Assembly (NCBI GenBank): GCA_947579605.1
Contig: OX388314.1
Location: 1,736,001-1,800,000, forward strand
Reading direction: 5' to 3'
From: Athripsodes cinereus
Taxonomy: Eukaryota; Arthropoda; Insecta; Trichoptera; Leptoceridae
DNA: 64,000 nucleotides
Below are positions 24,301 through 33,500 of this stretch, piece by piece; positions within the stretch are counted from its first letter, which is position 1, and the number at the start of each line of letters is the position of its first letter. The notes under the pieces were generated by a model that saw only the letters and a list, made by a program, of their open reading frames with translations, had not been told where the DNA came from and ran no database searches. Made by a program: the position numbers and the translations under genes.

Positions 24301-26267
24301 GGTGCAGACAGTGGGAACTTGTTGCAGATGACTTTTTTACTATCCCAGCCTTCTCCCACACGATATACAAACACAATGCTGTCACTCTGACCCACGGCGA
24401 TCATGTCCGACTGGCTGCTGAATGCTAAACCTGAAAACCGATGTTGAAACTTAAAAGAGTTATTAACGGTCTAAAAATAATTTCATTAGTAGAGACTGGC
24501 GTTCTAAAAGTTGCTAGGGCCACGGAGATATGTACTCTGCTGGAAAATATCAGTCCAAAAATGCCATGGTTATTAAGCTTTAAAACCCTGGACAATTTGA
24601 TCACTGCATAATATCGGTTCACAGCAGATGGTGAGAGGGCAGTAATGAGTTTTCAGTACCATTAATCTGAAACAGTCCATTTAAGGGAAGTTAGCCCCTA
24701 CAGGAAAATCTACCAAAGGCAAAGAGAAGTTAGCCATTATTGATCTCTTTCCCGCGAAATCGTTTTGACAGGGAAAACAAGGCGTAATTTAATTATTAGT
24801 AATACAAACTTGTGATTGCATAAGATTTTTTCCCCGCTCCAGGGTCAGAAGGTTTGGTGCTAAACTTGTCTCTGTGTGTGCCCCCCTCATCAAACAGCTG
24901 GACCTTCCTATCACAAGTAGCCACAGCCAACTTCCTGTTATTGGGGGCCCATGCCAGGGCACAGATGGGGCTCTCACCATTCTAAATACATACATAATTA
25001 AATATCAGAAATTTTTTTTAGTGTCAAAGATTTTTTACACATACATACATATCTCTTGATCGGAGAGTTAAATCATCTATCCATTCATCCCATCACGGCA
25101 TTCCCACAAGTGGGGTAGCCAGAGGATCAACTTTTTATAATAAACACTCAAGTCATCCTCTTCGTACCAGTAAATTAAGACATTCAGGATGGGTGGGTTG
25201 GTTCATCGCTGAACGAGATTTAAAATGTCTAAAAATGTGAGGTCTTACAGTACCAGCACATGCAGACAGTATGTTCCATAAAACAAAGAGATATAATTAT
25301 AATTATCAAATTCTGGACAAATTGAAATATGACAATTTAATACTTAAGTCCTTGTAATGCCCTTTCTGAAGGCATATTCACCAATATTTTAATCACGTTA
25401 CAGTTTGTGATATTCATAGACCCAGAGAGTAATGCTAATTACATTTGCATTTCAAAGAATGTTACAGCATTAGCCAATTGCACTAACCCAAAATTGTCTT
25501 GTTACATTGAAGGAGACCCACCGACCACCCGGATAGCGCAGAAGTCTGGGGACTTCCATTTATCCAAATTCTACACTACACAAATTTTGTCCATACCGGA
25601 GGCGCCATATTGGGCAGCCTGAGGGGCTGGCCGGCCAAAAACCTCCATGTGTGGAATCTTTTGACTACACTCCTTCGATGTCCCTCTAGCCGAGAGAAGC
25701 AAATACATACCAAAATTGTCTTAAACAATAATTGCGTTTTACATTTCTCGATGCAATATAGTTGTTCCCTTACTACCAACAAAAATAATAATCATCTGTA
25801 CCTGAGAGCCATTAGGACACAAGTGCATTTTTGAAAAAAAATGGCAAATTTACAAAAAAAGCGGAAATAACTCAATAGTTGTGAGTCTTAAGTACAGAAA
25901 TGCTTAGGGTCATAAGAATTGAAGTGCGCATCACTATGGTATATACAGCTTATTACTAGTAAAATGTTGAGATTTTTTCAATCAATTTAAAAAATTCAAT
26001 TTGAAAATGGCATTTTAGTACTTAAGTCTAAATGGTACAGATCTATTTCTCTATTACAAAAATACAATGTATCTTTTATTTTCCTAATACAGAGCACTAA
26101 CAGAGGCAAAAGGATGGTCACCCTATTTTATTCTTTAGTTTTTTATTAAGTGATTTTTACTGAATAAATATATATTTAAAACAAAAATAATCATTTCACC
26201 ATATACAATCTATATATTGTCGACTTACTTGCGGTTCTAAAAGTGTCTTCACAAATTTAATCTGCAT
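3934..26267 (-). CDS. IFT172: Intraflagellar transport protein 172 (IFT-B subunit)
   Basis: Complete gene with 35 exons and 5130 coding bases (1709 aa; human about 1749). Exons 5'->3': 26229..26267, 24810..24981, 24235..24430, 23318..23507, 22377..22508, 21696..21889, 21241..21380, 20548..20624, 20341..20457, 20120..20255, 19690..19820, 19498..19586, 18358..18506, 17893..18020, 17043..17151, 16189..16410, 15774..15946, 15154..15270, 14052..14291, 13447..13621, 12833..13045, 11955..12055, 11665..11871, 11151..11273, 10767..10890, 10303..10474, 9837..9995, 9658..9752, 9049..9212, 8403..8582, 7908..8076, 7611..7748, 5495..5610, 4699..4810, 3934..4064. All introns are GT-AG and the phases close. 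It starts MQIKFVKTLLEPQ and continues NGESPICALAWAPNN. Residues 1 to about 590 are WD40 repeats; the rest is TPR-like helical repeats (AAELYE/EAEYHY-type units), ending FLTAWCGADDYTLT. IFT172 links IFT-B to IFT-A at the flagellar tip and is needed to build cilia (family knowledge). In insects that means sensory neurons and possibly sperm. Confidence 0.96.
4100..4510 (+). mobile_element. LINE 3'-terminal fragment, zinc-knuckle region (IFT172 intron 34)
   Basis: Two overlapping frames read like the end of an arthropod LINE ORF2: LTGHCILNKHLYRF, LLNLLAECEPI, TRAKICF and PHKILNFFQVLG. The spacing fits the HLL-x-EC domain after the reverse transcriptase. A frameshift near 4270 breaks it. It is unrelated to the exons on either side. 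Confidence 0.55.
5027..5455 (+). mobile_element. Degenerate LINE-A copy split by a short R1 retroposon (IFT172 intron 33)
   Basis: The sequence follows the LINE-A 3' region at 1990..2390 (blocks matching GATACTAAGCTTTGAAA, ATGTCAGATGGTAT, GGTGGTTCTGGCTGGG) with many substitutions and no open frame. It is interrupted at 5279..5345 by a separate insertion. Confidence 0.75.
5279..5345 (+). mobile_element. R1 retroposon, short 5'-truncated copy with 11-bp TSD
   Basis: It contains the 3' end of the R1 family (CTACCCCACTTGTGGGATAT) followed by (TAG)n. The word agagcactaag flanks it at 5268..5278 and 5346..5356. The duplication, 5' truncation and triplet tail together indicate retroposition into the older LINE-A copy. 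Confidence 0.8.
5830..5983 (+). repeat. R1 interspersed repeat, most of the 3' half
   Basis: It carries the shared R1 core (TTACATCTTAAATTCAGCGA, then GGCTACCCCACTTGTGGGAT) and ends in TAG/TATAG units. A pogo/Tigger-like element starts two bases downstream, having used the TA in this tail as its target. Confidence 0.75.
5986..7289. mobile_element. pogo/Tigger-like DNA transposon, non-autonomous, TA TSD
   Basis: Terminal inverted repeats begin CAGTAAACCCTCGCTATTTC and end GAAATAACGAGGTTTTACTG, with TA on both sides (5984..5985 and 7290..7291). CAGT...CCTCG...TTTCGAA termini are characteristic of the Tc1/mariner pogo-Tigger group. The 1.3-kb interior has several internal TTCGAAA runs near the ends but no recognisable transposase. 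It lies in IFT172 intron 32. Confidence 0.82.
8310..8400 (-). repeat. R2 repeat fragment
   Basis: It shares the core GATTATCAC(N)TAGTGAT with the copies at 16790..16945 and 28850..28985. Here it is in reverse orientation and abuts exon 30 of IFT172. Confidence 0.45.
9257..9373 (+). repeat. R1 repeat, 5' portion
   Basis: It starts TCTCCCACTCTTTTCTGTAA and runs through TTCAGCGATAAGGTTG, the 5' half of the R1 family, before changing into an R2-like segment (GATTATCTCGCCACTATATA). It lies in IFT172 intron 28. Confidence 0.55.
12201..12343 (+). mobile_element. Short retroposon with a 51-nt poly(A) tail and 12-bp TSD
   Basis: A segment of about 92 bp (core GGCTTTGCAGCCGAAACATA) is followed by an uninterrupted A run at 12293..12343. 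The word tttaaatatgga flanks it exactly at 12189..12200 and 12344..12355. This is a clean retroposition footprint in IFT172 intron 21. The core resembles the 3' UTR of a LINE rather than a tRNA-headed SINE. Confidence 0.82.
14512..14735 (+). repeat. R1 repeat, near full length (about 220 bp)
   Basis: It runs from GTCTCCCACTCTTTTTTGTT to GGCTACCCCACTTCCGAGAT plus ATGATGGTA, covering both halves of the family. It is followed by (TTTTA)n. IFT172 intron 18. Confidence 0.65.
14755..15085 (-). mobile_element. LINE 3'-terminal fragment (IFT172 intron 18)
   Basis: The reverse strand reads CRLKEHLHKLGLEEDGTCRF, then CEEEAETPRHLLVECNAVVF and RIKTLGR, the Cys/His zinc-knuckle domain at the end of arthropod LINE ORF2. 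It terminates in LDFIRCLGLEGVL and a stop. No catalytic reverse-transcriptase motif remains. The frame is intact, suggesting a fairly recent insertion. Confidence 0.75.
16790..16945 (+). repeat. R2 interspersed repeat (IFT172 intron 15)
   Basis: It is nearly identical to 28850..28985, sharing CACATCATCATCCATATAAC and CAGTGGCGAGATTATCACT. It starts with TTTATT units and ends ATTTCTTCCATCTAACCACAA. Class unknown; no coding sequence. Confidence 0.6.
17731..17807 (+). repeat. tRNA-like segment, probably a SINE head or tRNA pseudogene
   Basis: It has an A-box-like stretch (CAGTAGCTTTATTGG), a perfect B box (GGTTCAAGTCC at 17785..17795) and a downstream T run that could end Pol III transcription. 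The arms pair imperfectly and no normal anticodon loop forms (no T33). I therefore do not call a functional tRNA. Confidence 0.45.
18552..19036. mobile_element. MITE family M1, copy A (IFT172 intron 13/12 side)
   Basis: The ends are imperfect inverted repeats around TTCACATT. Internally it is collinear, on the opposite strand, with the copy at 55460..56876, including GGATGATCATCCAGAGTGTC and GTGATCACTGAAAGTGAAC. It has no coding capacity and lies in intron 12 of IFT172. It serves as the uninterrupted version of the copy that is broken in the 55-kb region. Confidence 0.72.
19040..19140 (-). repeat. R1 repeat fragment abutting MITE M1
   Basis: It reads CATGCAAATTGTCTTATCCA then AATAAAAGTTGAGACGCTCA, the reverse strand of the R1 core, diverged. 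It directly follows the MITE end. Confidence 0.5.
19278..19433 (+). repeat. Tandem repeat, about 34-bp unit, about 5 copies
   Basis: The unit TTAGTTTATTAATATTATAG plus TGCTTAGTATT recurs five times with small indels (one copy has an extra TAT, the last has CTTA for GTTTA). It lies in IFT172 intron 12. A minisatellite. Confidence 0.85.
20905..21150 (+). mobile_element. tRNA-derived SINE (IFT172 intron 7)
   Basis: The head has a tRNA-like A box (GTGTGGCGTGGAGG) and B box (GGTTCGATTCC), followed by a body containing GTTTGGGACTAACTCGATCT and GTGAATTGTC and an A-rich tail at 21143..21153. The body resembles insect SINEs that borrow a LINE 3' end. No clear TSD was found. Confidence 0.7.
21934..22055 (-). 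repeat. R1 repeat fragment (IFT172 intron 5)
   Basis: The reverse-oriented 3' end (ATCACGGCATGTCCCACAAG) is followed by AACATGCAAGTTGTCCTCTC and then a jump to the 5' part (GACACTTGAAAACGTA). It is an internally deleted copy. Confidence 0.55.
22623..23052. mobile_element. hAT-type MITE, 430 bp, perfect 8-bp TSD gtctaaat
   Basis: The ends are CAGGGATGTTGCGA and TCGCAACATCCCTG, a perfect 14-bp terminal inverted repeat of hAT type. The word gtctaaat flanks it at 22615..22622 and 23053..23060. Subterminal regions repeat GCATCCGCATCCGC on both strands, as in hAT elements where transposase binds arrays. There is no transposase. It sits in IFT172 intron 4. Confidence 0.93.
23799..24048 (-). mobile_element. 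5'-truncated LINE with (GATA)n tail and 11-bp TSD
   Basis: The reverse strand encodes the last part of a LINE ORF: YLAERRGVRKRGHPRTTWLE, HVDQILKEGHVLSKRNRSAC, MTVEEAKEVCKDRSNWRSVL and SAYPTWDTA then a stop, with no disabling changes. On that strand the 3' end is a (GATA)n microsatellite. The word aaaacagtttt flanks it at 23788..23798 and 24049..24059. IFT172 intron 3, sense to the gene. Confidence 0.88.
25076..25235 (-). repeat. R1 repeat (IFT172 intron 1)
   Basis: It contains the reverse of the R1 3' end (CCCATCACGGCATTCCCACA) and core (AAATTAAGACATTCAGGATG, CATCGCTGAAC), about 160 bp. Confidence 0.65.
25508..25640 (+). repeat. R3 repeat (IFT172 intron 1)
   Basis: It is similar to 642..768: CCCGGATAGCGCAGAAGTCT... 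with GGACTTCCATTTATCCAAA and CATATTGGGCAGCCTGA. About 130 bp, no coding sequence. Confidence 0.6.
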
Positions 26268-26411
26268 ACTTCACAAAAAACCTTTTTAAACAACAAATAT
26301 ATAAATAAAACTTTAATAATAAACAAGAATACGCTTCAAATAATTAAATTTATAATATTTTAATAGTAAAATTATGAAAGACATTGCAGGAAAAGTGACA
26401 ATAGTTATTCG

Positions 26412-26425
26412 GTTACCATGACAAC
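26412..26425. promoter_or_regulatory. RFX X-box upstream of IFT172
   Basis: The site reads GTTACCATGACAAC; its reverse complement GTTGTCATGGTAAC fits every position of the X-box consensus GTHNYYATRRNAAC. It lies 145 to 158 bp upstream of the IFT172 ATG (26267). Regulatory factor X proteins bind such sites in promoters of cilium genes in worms, flies and vertebrates (established knowledge), so this is the expected control element for an IFT gene. Confidence 0.88.
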
Positions 26426-26654
26426 ACAGTTTGTAAACAAATCATAAAATTGCAATAGATAAATTTAAACCTTCCTTTTATCTATGAAATTCACAGGAAT
26501 GGTAAAAATAGAAAGCAAAATGTATTAGGAATGAGACGTCCTCCCTGCGCTAATATTTTTTTTAAATGTCAGTCTAGAATTTATGATGATGTTGGATGAT
26601 TTCTATTATTTTTTCTTCGTTATTTTACGATCCTTTGACTGTCTACAAACGGCT

Positions 26655-26820
26655 GAATTACTACTACTATACCATCATGGCATATCCCACAAATTGGGTA
26701 GCCAGCAAACCAGTTGCATGTAATAAACATGCAGACTGTCCTCTAGGTGCCAACAAAATATTAAGATATTCAGAATGGGTGGCAAACCACATCACCAATT
26801 TTAAAATGTAAAATGTCTTT
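26655..26820 (-). repeat. R1 repeat with (TAG)n end
   Basis: In reverse orientation it begins CTACTACTATACCATCATGG, i.e. the (TAG)n tail, then the full 3' end and core to AATTTTAAAATGTAAAATGT. It shows the same tail type as the copy at 5279..5345. Confidence 0.7.
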
Positions 26821-27500
26821 AGCTGAATGTTATCTCAAAACACAACTTATTAAAAAATGTATATTTATTTTTTATTTATTTATTTCAATTTTACAGGATA
26901 CATAGGTACAGTTGATACAAAAAATACAATGGTCTATAACATATTTAGCAATAAGCAAACCAGTGAAGATCCCTATATTACCCTTATGTGCTCTACAAAA
27001 CATACATAACCAAACACAACAGATAAATCAAAAAACAACAATTACAATAGAATAGAGTAAATTATGTAAAGAAAATTAATAGAATAATAAATAGAATAAT
27101 AAAAGGTATATAGCTTCTTCTTAAGCCATTTTAAACCATTTTTGAACACAGGCCTCTCCCATTTTCACAATTTTCTGTCCTGAGTACATCAATGTCATTT
27201 TTATAGAATCTTCTTCAAAATGTGTCCATTCACTGTTGGATATAGGCCTCTTCCTGAGCATGCCACATAAATCTCACGATTCGTCTTTTGCTGTATAACC
27301 ATTTTCAAAAACTTACTAACTAAATAATTAAACAATTTTAATTATACAGTGGAAACATTTAATACAGAACAGAAAAACAAATACACATTTTACAATATAT
27401 ATTAAATAACATCATTCTAATTTGTACTTATGTATCCTTAATAATACGTATATGAAATCTAAAAAAAAGGGAACTGCTTCTAAAAAAACAAGATTTCTTT

Positions 27501-30500
27501 TTAATCAGGATTTTTGATCAGGGCCATATTTATTAGATGCCTTATTGTAGGACGACCATGGGGACAATTCTGAAACAAAAGAATGATACACTTTTGAAAA
27601 TAGAATGCATTAAAGAAATAAACATTTTTAAATATCTATTTGAAAAAAGAATGCACTCAACAAAATAAAAGAAAAGGAACAATCATATACAAATATTTAT
27701 ACAGCTATTTACTAGGTTAAGTATTCTATGAGTAAAGGAATGGTCTAACGAATGGTAGTCTTAGAATGTCCTTGATTCCATTTTTGCTATTTTTTTTCGC
27801 CTGCTCAATTTTAATAACGCAAATTATTGTTTGGTGTGTTGGTGTTACAGAGTGCATAAAACTTTATCAGAAATTTTGGAAATTCTTTAATTTATAAAAT
27901 AGATATTCTATCAATCAAATACTTTTACCTATAATTCAAGAAATGAGAAGACAAACTATGTATAGAAATCATCAACTTGAGACAATTAAACAATTGATTA
28001 TGTTCAATGTTCTGTAAGAATGAGATAAAAAAATTCTTCTTTAACACTGACCCACGGTTGTTCCAGTGTCCCCATATGATCCACAAGCCGTCTCATGTCC
28101 GCCTTGCTGAGGGCTGTTCCAATCATAACAGACTTCCTGCAGGCACGACTGGCAAACATGGCTCTCACTCTACTTGGACGACACACTTCATTAGGACAAT
28201 CCTGCAATGTCCGAAGTTAAAACAAAAAAGATAAAATTTGAGGAATGGAGTGAAAAATGAAAAATATGCATAAAAGAGAGAATGCGAGATGTGCGTTGTG
28301 ACTAATATGACTATAGTAATGCCAATATACATTAACTAACCAAAAACATGTCAAGGCGCCTACTACACGTACAAGTATCACCACAGTTTTGCCTGCGCAG
28401 GCCGACTTGTACACGGAACACCGTGCATGTAGTTGGTAAAACTGTATCCCGCGCAAACCCTACAGCGCAGCTTGCAGACTTTTTGACTTGCTTGAAATTT
28501 TGTCTGCGCAAACCAGGCATGCGCTTACTTACCTGCACGTGTGGTTGGGTGTTCAGTGTTCATGCCGCGCTTTCTTTTATTGTTTCGACGCCAACAGTTT
28601 GAAGCAGAATGACCAGAGATCTCACTTCACGTTTGCGAGTAGAATGAGGCTTGCGTGTACTTAACTGCATCGTGTAGTAGCCACGTCTGTGTTTCGTGTT
28701 TTCGTGCAAGAAGCTTGCGCAAACAGAACTGTGGTGATGCTTGTGCGTGTAGTAAGGCCTTAAGAGAATAAAGAAATATAAAAATAATATATATGTTTAT
28801 GTCAATCATTGATAGAATAGATCTATTGCTCAGTGTGAAAGTATTTATTAATTTATTTTTATTTATTTATTTTATTCTTCTTGCACATCATCATTCATAT
28901 AACAAAATAAACAGAGAAAAAATGTGATGATGTGCAGTGGCGAGATTATCACTATATAGTGATTTCTTCCATCTAACCACAATATGTAGCATAATTATGC
29001 TTTTATAAGTTGTACGTAGATAAACTTCATGATATTACAGTCTTCAACAAATAAAAAAAAACTGAGGGTACATTTCATACCATATTATTATATGGTACAA
29101 AAACAGATCATACTGTATAGGTAATAAAAAACAAAGTTGACATATTTATATTACAGAAATTAAAGTGTTTGAGGAGTAGATATTTATTTCAAACTAAGAT
29201 TAATATTTAAAGAAAAATTGTAAAATTATACAAAGAGAAGATTGCGATATACAAAAACCTGTAACATGAAGAGTAGTTCATCAATATCCTCCTTGCCAAA
29301 GACAATTCCTTTGGATATAGGAATGGTGAGTAGTTTCACTCTCTTGGTGGGAGGAGCATCTTCATCTATCTGGAATGTGAATCCATTGACTCGGAATACT
29401 TCAAGGCTGTCCATAAGGACCCTCTCGTTTACACCAGTCAATTCAAGAGATTGAGGACTGAAAAATTAACCAATCATATAATAATTGCATGTTCAAATAA
29501 AACTATGCAGAAACAGTGAGGTTTTATTTCAATTTTTTATTGAAAATGCAAGATTAAGAGTTTTAAAAGCTATTAAAAAGTTAATAAGTATTGATGTCTT
29601 ACACAACTAATCTTTGATTCGTGAGAACCGTTGTCTTCTGTAGAGTTTCAAAATTATATTTCTCATCTGTCGCATGTTGATCAATGATAAATAGATCATT
29701 TTCTAATTGTGTAATGATAAATCCTAAATTAAATTGTCCTATAACTTTCATCTGACTGAACATGTCCTTAGAAATTTCTTTTCTCAATTCTTCTTCACAT
29801 TTTTTATTGTGGACTGGATTAATTTCGGTACGGAATTTAACTTTTTCTAAAGTATCCTTATTTTCTTCTTTAATCCTGTAATTTTCAAACATTTGTAATT
29901 TGATTTCTTCCAAAGAAACATTAATCTTTACACTTCTCCTTTCTGTACTGACTTTTTCAAAATTACTATCAACAATGACAGAAACATTTTTTTTGTTAGA
30001 TGACTTTTTAGTAGCTTTAGATTTTTCTAGCGAAGTCTTCAACATTGAATCATTATTTTCATTTATAACTTCACTAATATCAACGACTTGTGAAAGAGGT
30101 ACATTATCGGAGAATCCTAGAAATACTGTTTCTTTTGATTCCTCAGACTTGGAAGGAATTTTTTCAATATTTATTTCTTTATTATTATCGCCTACTAATT
30201 CACAATATTCAATTTTGATATCATATTTTACGTCAAGAATTGCGTCATTTTCCACATCATCAAAATTTTCATCAATACTTAAATTTGTTGCAGGTTTTTC
30301 TTCTTCAACATCGGAATCATCTTTATATTCATCATCACAAATTTTTTCATCATTATTTGTTGAATAATCATCAGACAATTTAGTCATTTTAGAAACAAAA
30401 TTATCCAATGTAGATGTAGCTTTTCTTTTAGATTCGCTCAAAGATTTAGAATTGGTTTTTGTCGATGTAACATGTGATTGCGATTTATTTGAAAATTGAC

Positions 30501-33500
30501 TTAAAAATGAGGTAAAAATTCTTGGAGCATTTACACTCTTCATATTTTCAACATTTGATGATGTATTACTGTTATCGTTTTTAATATTTTCTATTTTCAA
30601 CGTAGATGGAATACTTTCGTACAACTTGTTTAAAGATGTTTTCACAACTTCCATCAAATGTTTTTCTCGATCAAAAAACAATTTCCGTTTATCTGGAGTA
30701 ACGTTCACGTCAACCGAAGATCTTTTCATTTTGAGATTCATGTAAATAAAAGGAGCTTGATGTGGATTGTATGTTTTATAGATTTCATTGATTAATTTCA
30801 TTATTTTACTCGGTTCGCACGGTCTAGAGTTTACATAGAAGAATTGTCTGTCTTTGGAGGATCGTCCCGAACCATGAGCACATGATGAAATATAACCATG
30901 GAAATCAAATGGTTTCTTTTTGATATTACTATCGTTTCTAGCAGGACTGGAACTAGTGGATTGTTGAGACGAGGCAGGTGTATCGTATATATTCACACCT
31001 TGAGATGGTAGACTTGTCTGTAATGTACTATTGGTAGATTCTTGCGCATCATTTGAATCTTCAGAAAGTTCCAACTCTGTATCAGATCTTATATTAGAAA
31101 CATCCAGTGGTTTATCATTCTCGTCATCTTTCGGAACTAGACTTTCTGTATTAGCGCTATCGAGATTGTTAAAGAATGTTTCTTTAATATTTTTAACATA
31201 GCTTTCAGGATAGACTGGAGTTAAATCAAGCAGAGCTTGTGCCTGTTTAACTCCAAAGATACAAGCTATATTGTCTTTTACAGATCCACCGTGTGTCGCC
31301 ACTACTGTAGATTTTTGTCCTTTGTTGACTTGATTTGTACAAAGGATCCTAAAAAGAAACAAACTTAATTAATATGCAAATATTACTACATCAAGTAATA
31401 AATTGAAAATTTAAATACGTTGTTCTTGACTAAATGCATGTTAAGTTGTTTACCCGCTAGATTTATTTTTAAAGATTAACCCAAATACACCCTCAATATT
31501 CTTGTGTCGTGAGGAGTATTCTTGATTGAAAGCCTGAGACTTACTGGTCAAGCTAACATTGATTAAAGAATATTTCTTGTTAAGTTTCAAAGTCAACACA
31601 AATTAAACCAGTCTTTGCCTATTCACAAGCATCAGAACATCATTCCTACTTTCTTCTAACAGAGAGTTCACATAATTTACTGCATTGTGCAAATGAAATG
31701 TATGTCAAGTATTTAATCATAGAACTACACTTAAATAAGCGTGAAAAAAACCAGCCAAATATAAGAACCACTTTCAAATCAACCCAAGTTTTTCTTTGCG
31801 ACAAAAGCTTGTTGAAAGATGTGGTCATTAAATTGTAAGAAAAAACAGTCATCAAATACATTGACACTAGTGAAAATCATTCCAACACAAACTTACTTGA
31901 CCCCTTCAGCCACAAGGCAATACGCATAAAGCAGCTGTGTCATCTTATTGAATTCCCTCTTAAGATTCCTATGGAACTCCTTCTGTCTAACAGGCAGTGT
32001 ACTGAACAGATTACTGAGACTAACGGTAGTGCCCGGTTGTCTGGCACAGGACATGCGACTCACTATCAAACCCTTGTGGTCAAACACTAACTTTGTACCT
32101 AGAAAATTAACGACAAAGTAAAGTCAAAATTAACTACAAAATAATTAAATAATTAAATTATAATTTTTAAGATAAACACAAAAATCAACTACACAATATA
32201 TTATTTTACAATAATTCACGGCATAAGCCTATTACATGACAAAATATATTATACATAACATTTCACATTGTTTGCAATAACAGTGTTTAACGCAAGGGTG
32301 GCCAACCCGCGTGTGCGTGTGGCCGGCAAAGCATATGCACACTTATTTTAGTAATAGTCGATACAAGTAGGTACCCGTTACTTTTTTGAAAGAGCTATTT
32401 TGATAATATATTCTTAAATAAAATCGAGGAGTTTTGAAACATTTCAAATTCCTGTAAGTACTATTTTGAAAATTTGGCGAAGGGGGGGGGGGGTAGAAAT
32501 TTTAAGGTGAAGTAAAATTATCAAATGTTCCATATGGAGTATATTGTTGGGTGGCCCGGTAAGAAATGTCATTCTGAAATTTGACCCGGCTGCTGAAAAG
32601 GTTGGCCACTCATGGTTTAAAGTATATTTGAGTTCATTTCAAAGACAAAATAATGTGGGAGTCCCCAAAATAGAACAGGTGGTAAAGAGAGACAGGTTTG
32701 ATTTAACGATGAGGTGTTCTATCCATCCTGACACACTGAGCATTTTTTTAATGGCACTAAAAGGATCTTCAACAGATAAATCCCGCATAATATTCATTAC
32801 ATATCAACTGTGATCAGGATAAAGGGTTTAAACCACATCGGTAAAATTTTATAGGGGAAGCAAAAAAACTGTAGGATAAAGAAAATGACAAAAATTAGTG
32901 TCATTATTTTACCATCTTATTGTAATGTAGTTCTTTTATTATGTCATAAAAATTCAAGAGAAAATATTCAGAACTATCAAGTTATAGGCAAAAAAAAAAC
33001 ATAAAACGACCTTTGCCAAAATTGTGGTGCCTTTGTCCTGAGCACAGTCGATTATGCAGTTAATCCACATTGAATGCCCCATGTATGGGAAATGTTGTGA
33101 TGGAATAAATAAAATCATAGACATAATGATTATGTTTGATTTTGTTGGCACTAACTATGTGGTAATGACGAAACATTTTTAATTAAAGAATTAGTTAATT
33201 ATGTACTACAACCACTTTAATTTTTTTTTTTTTTAAAACACTACCGGTTTCAACGCTCAGATGCGTCATTGACGAGTGTTATACTAAAACTAAGTTTTAG
33301 TATAACACTCGTCAATGACGCATCTGAGCGTTGAAACCGGTAGTGTTTTTAAAAAATTAAAGTGGTTGTAGTACATAATTAACTAATTCTTTAATTAAAA
33401 ATAATGATTATGTATTTATAACTTTCAAATTATAAATATAAATATAAAAGAAGAGTTTTACGAAATAAATACCAAAAAAATTCAACATTCAAATTAATAT

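Larger units (their letters stand above)
26268..27500. other. Spacer between IFT172 start and PMS2 stop
   Basis: It holds the X-box near 26420, an R1 copy in reverse orientation at 26662..26820 starting with (CTA)n, and AT-rich sequence. At 27120..27290 there is a transposon remnant (TGAACACAGGCCTCTCCC, TTGGATATAGGCCTCTTCC), words typical of arthropod LINE or SINE 3' regions. No coding sequence was recognised. Confidence 0.6.

Noticed and set aside
29900..30367. 155-codon open frame on + opposite PMS2
   Set aside because: It is antisense to the Ser/Asp/Lys-rich PMS2 linker exon, Ser/Phe-rich as expected from reversed codons, with no recognisable domain. It is a by-product of the real gene.
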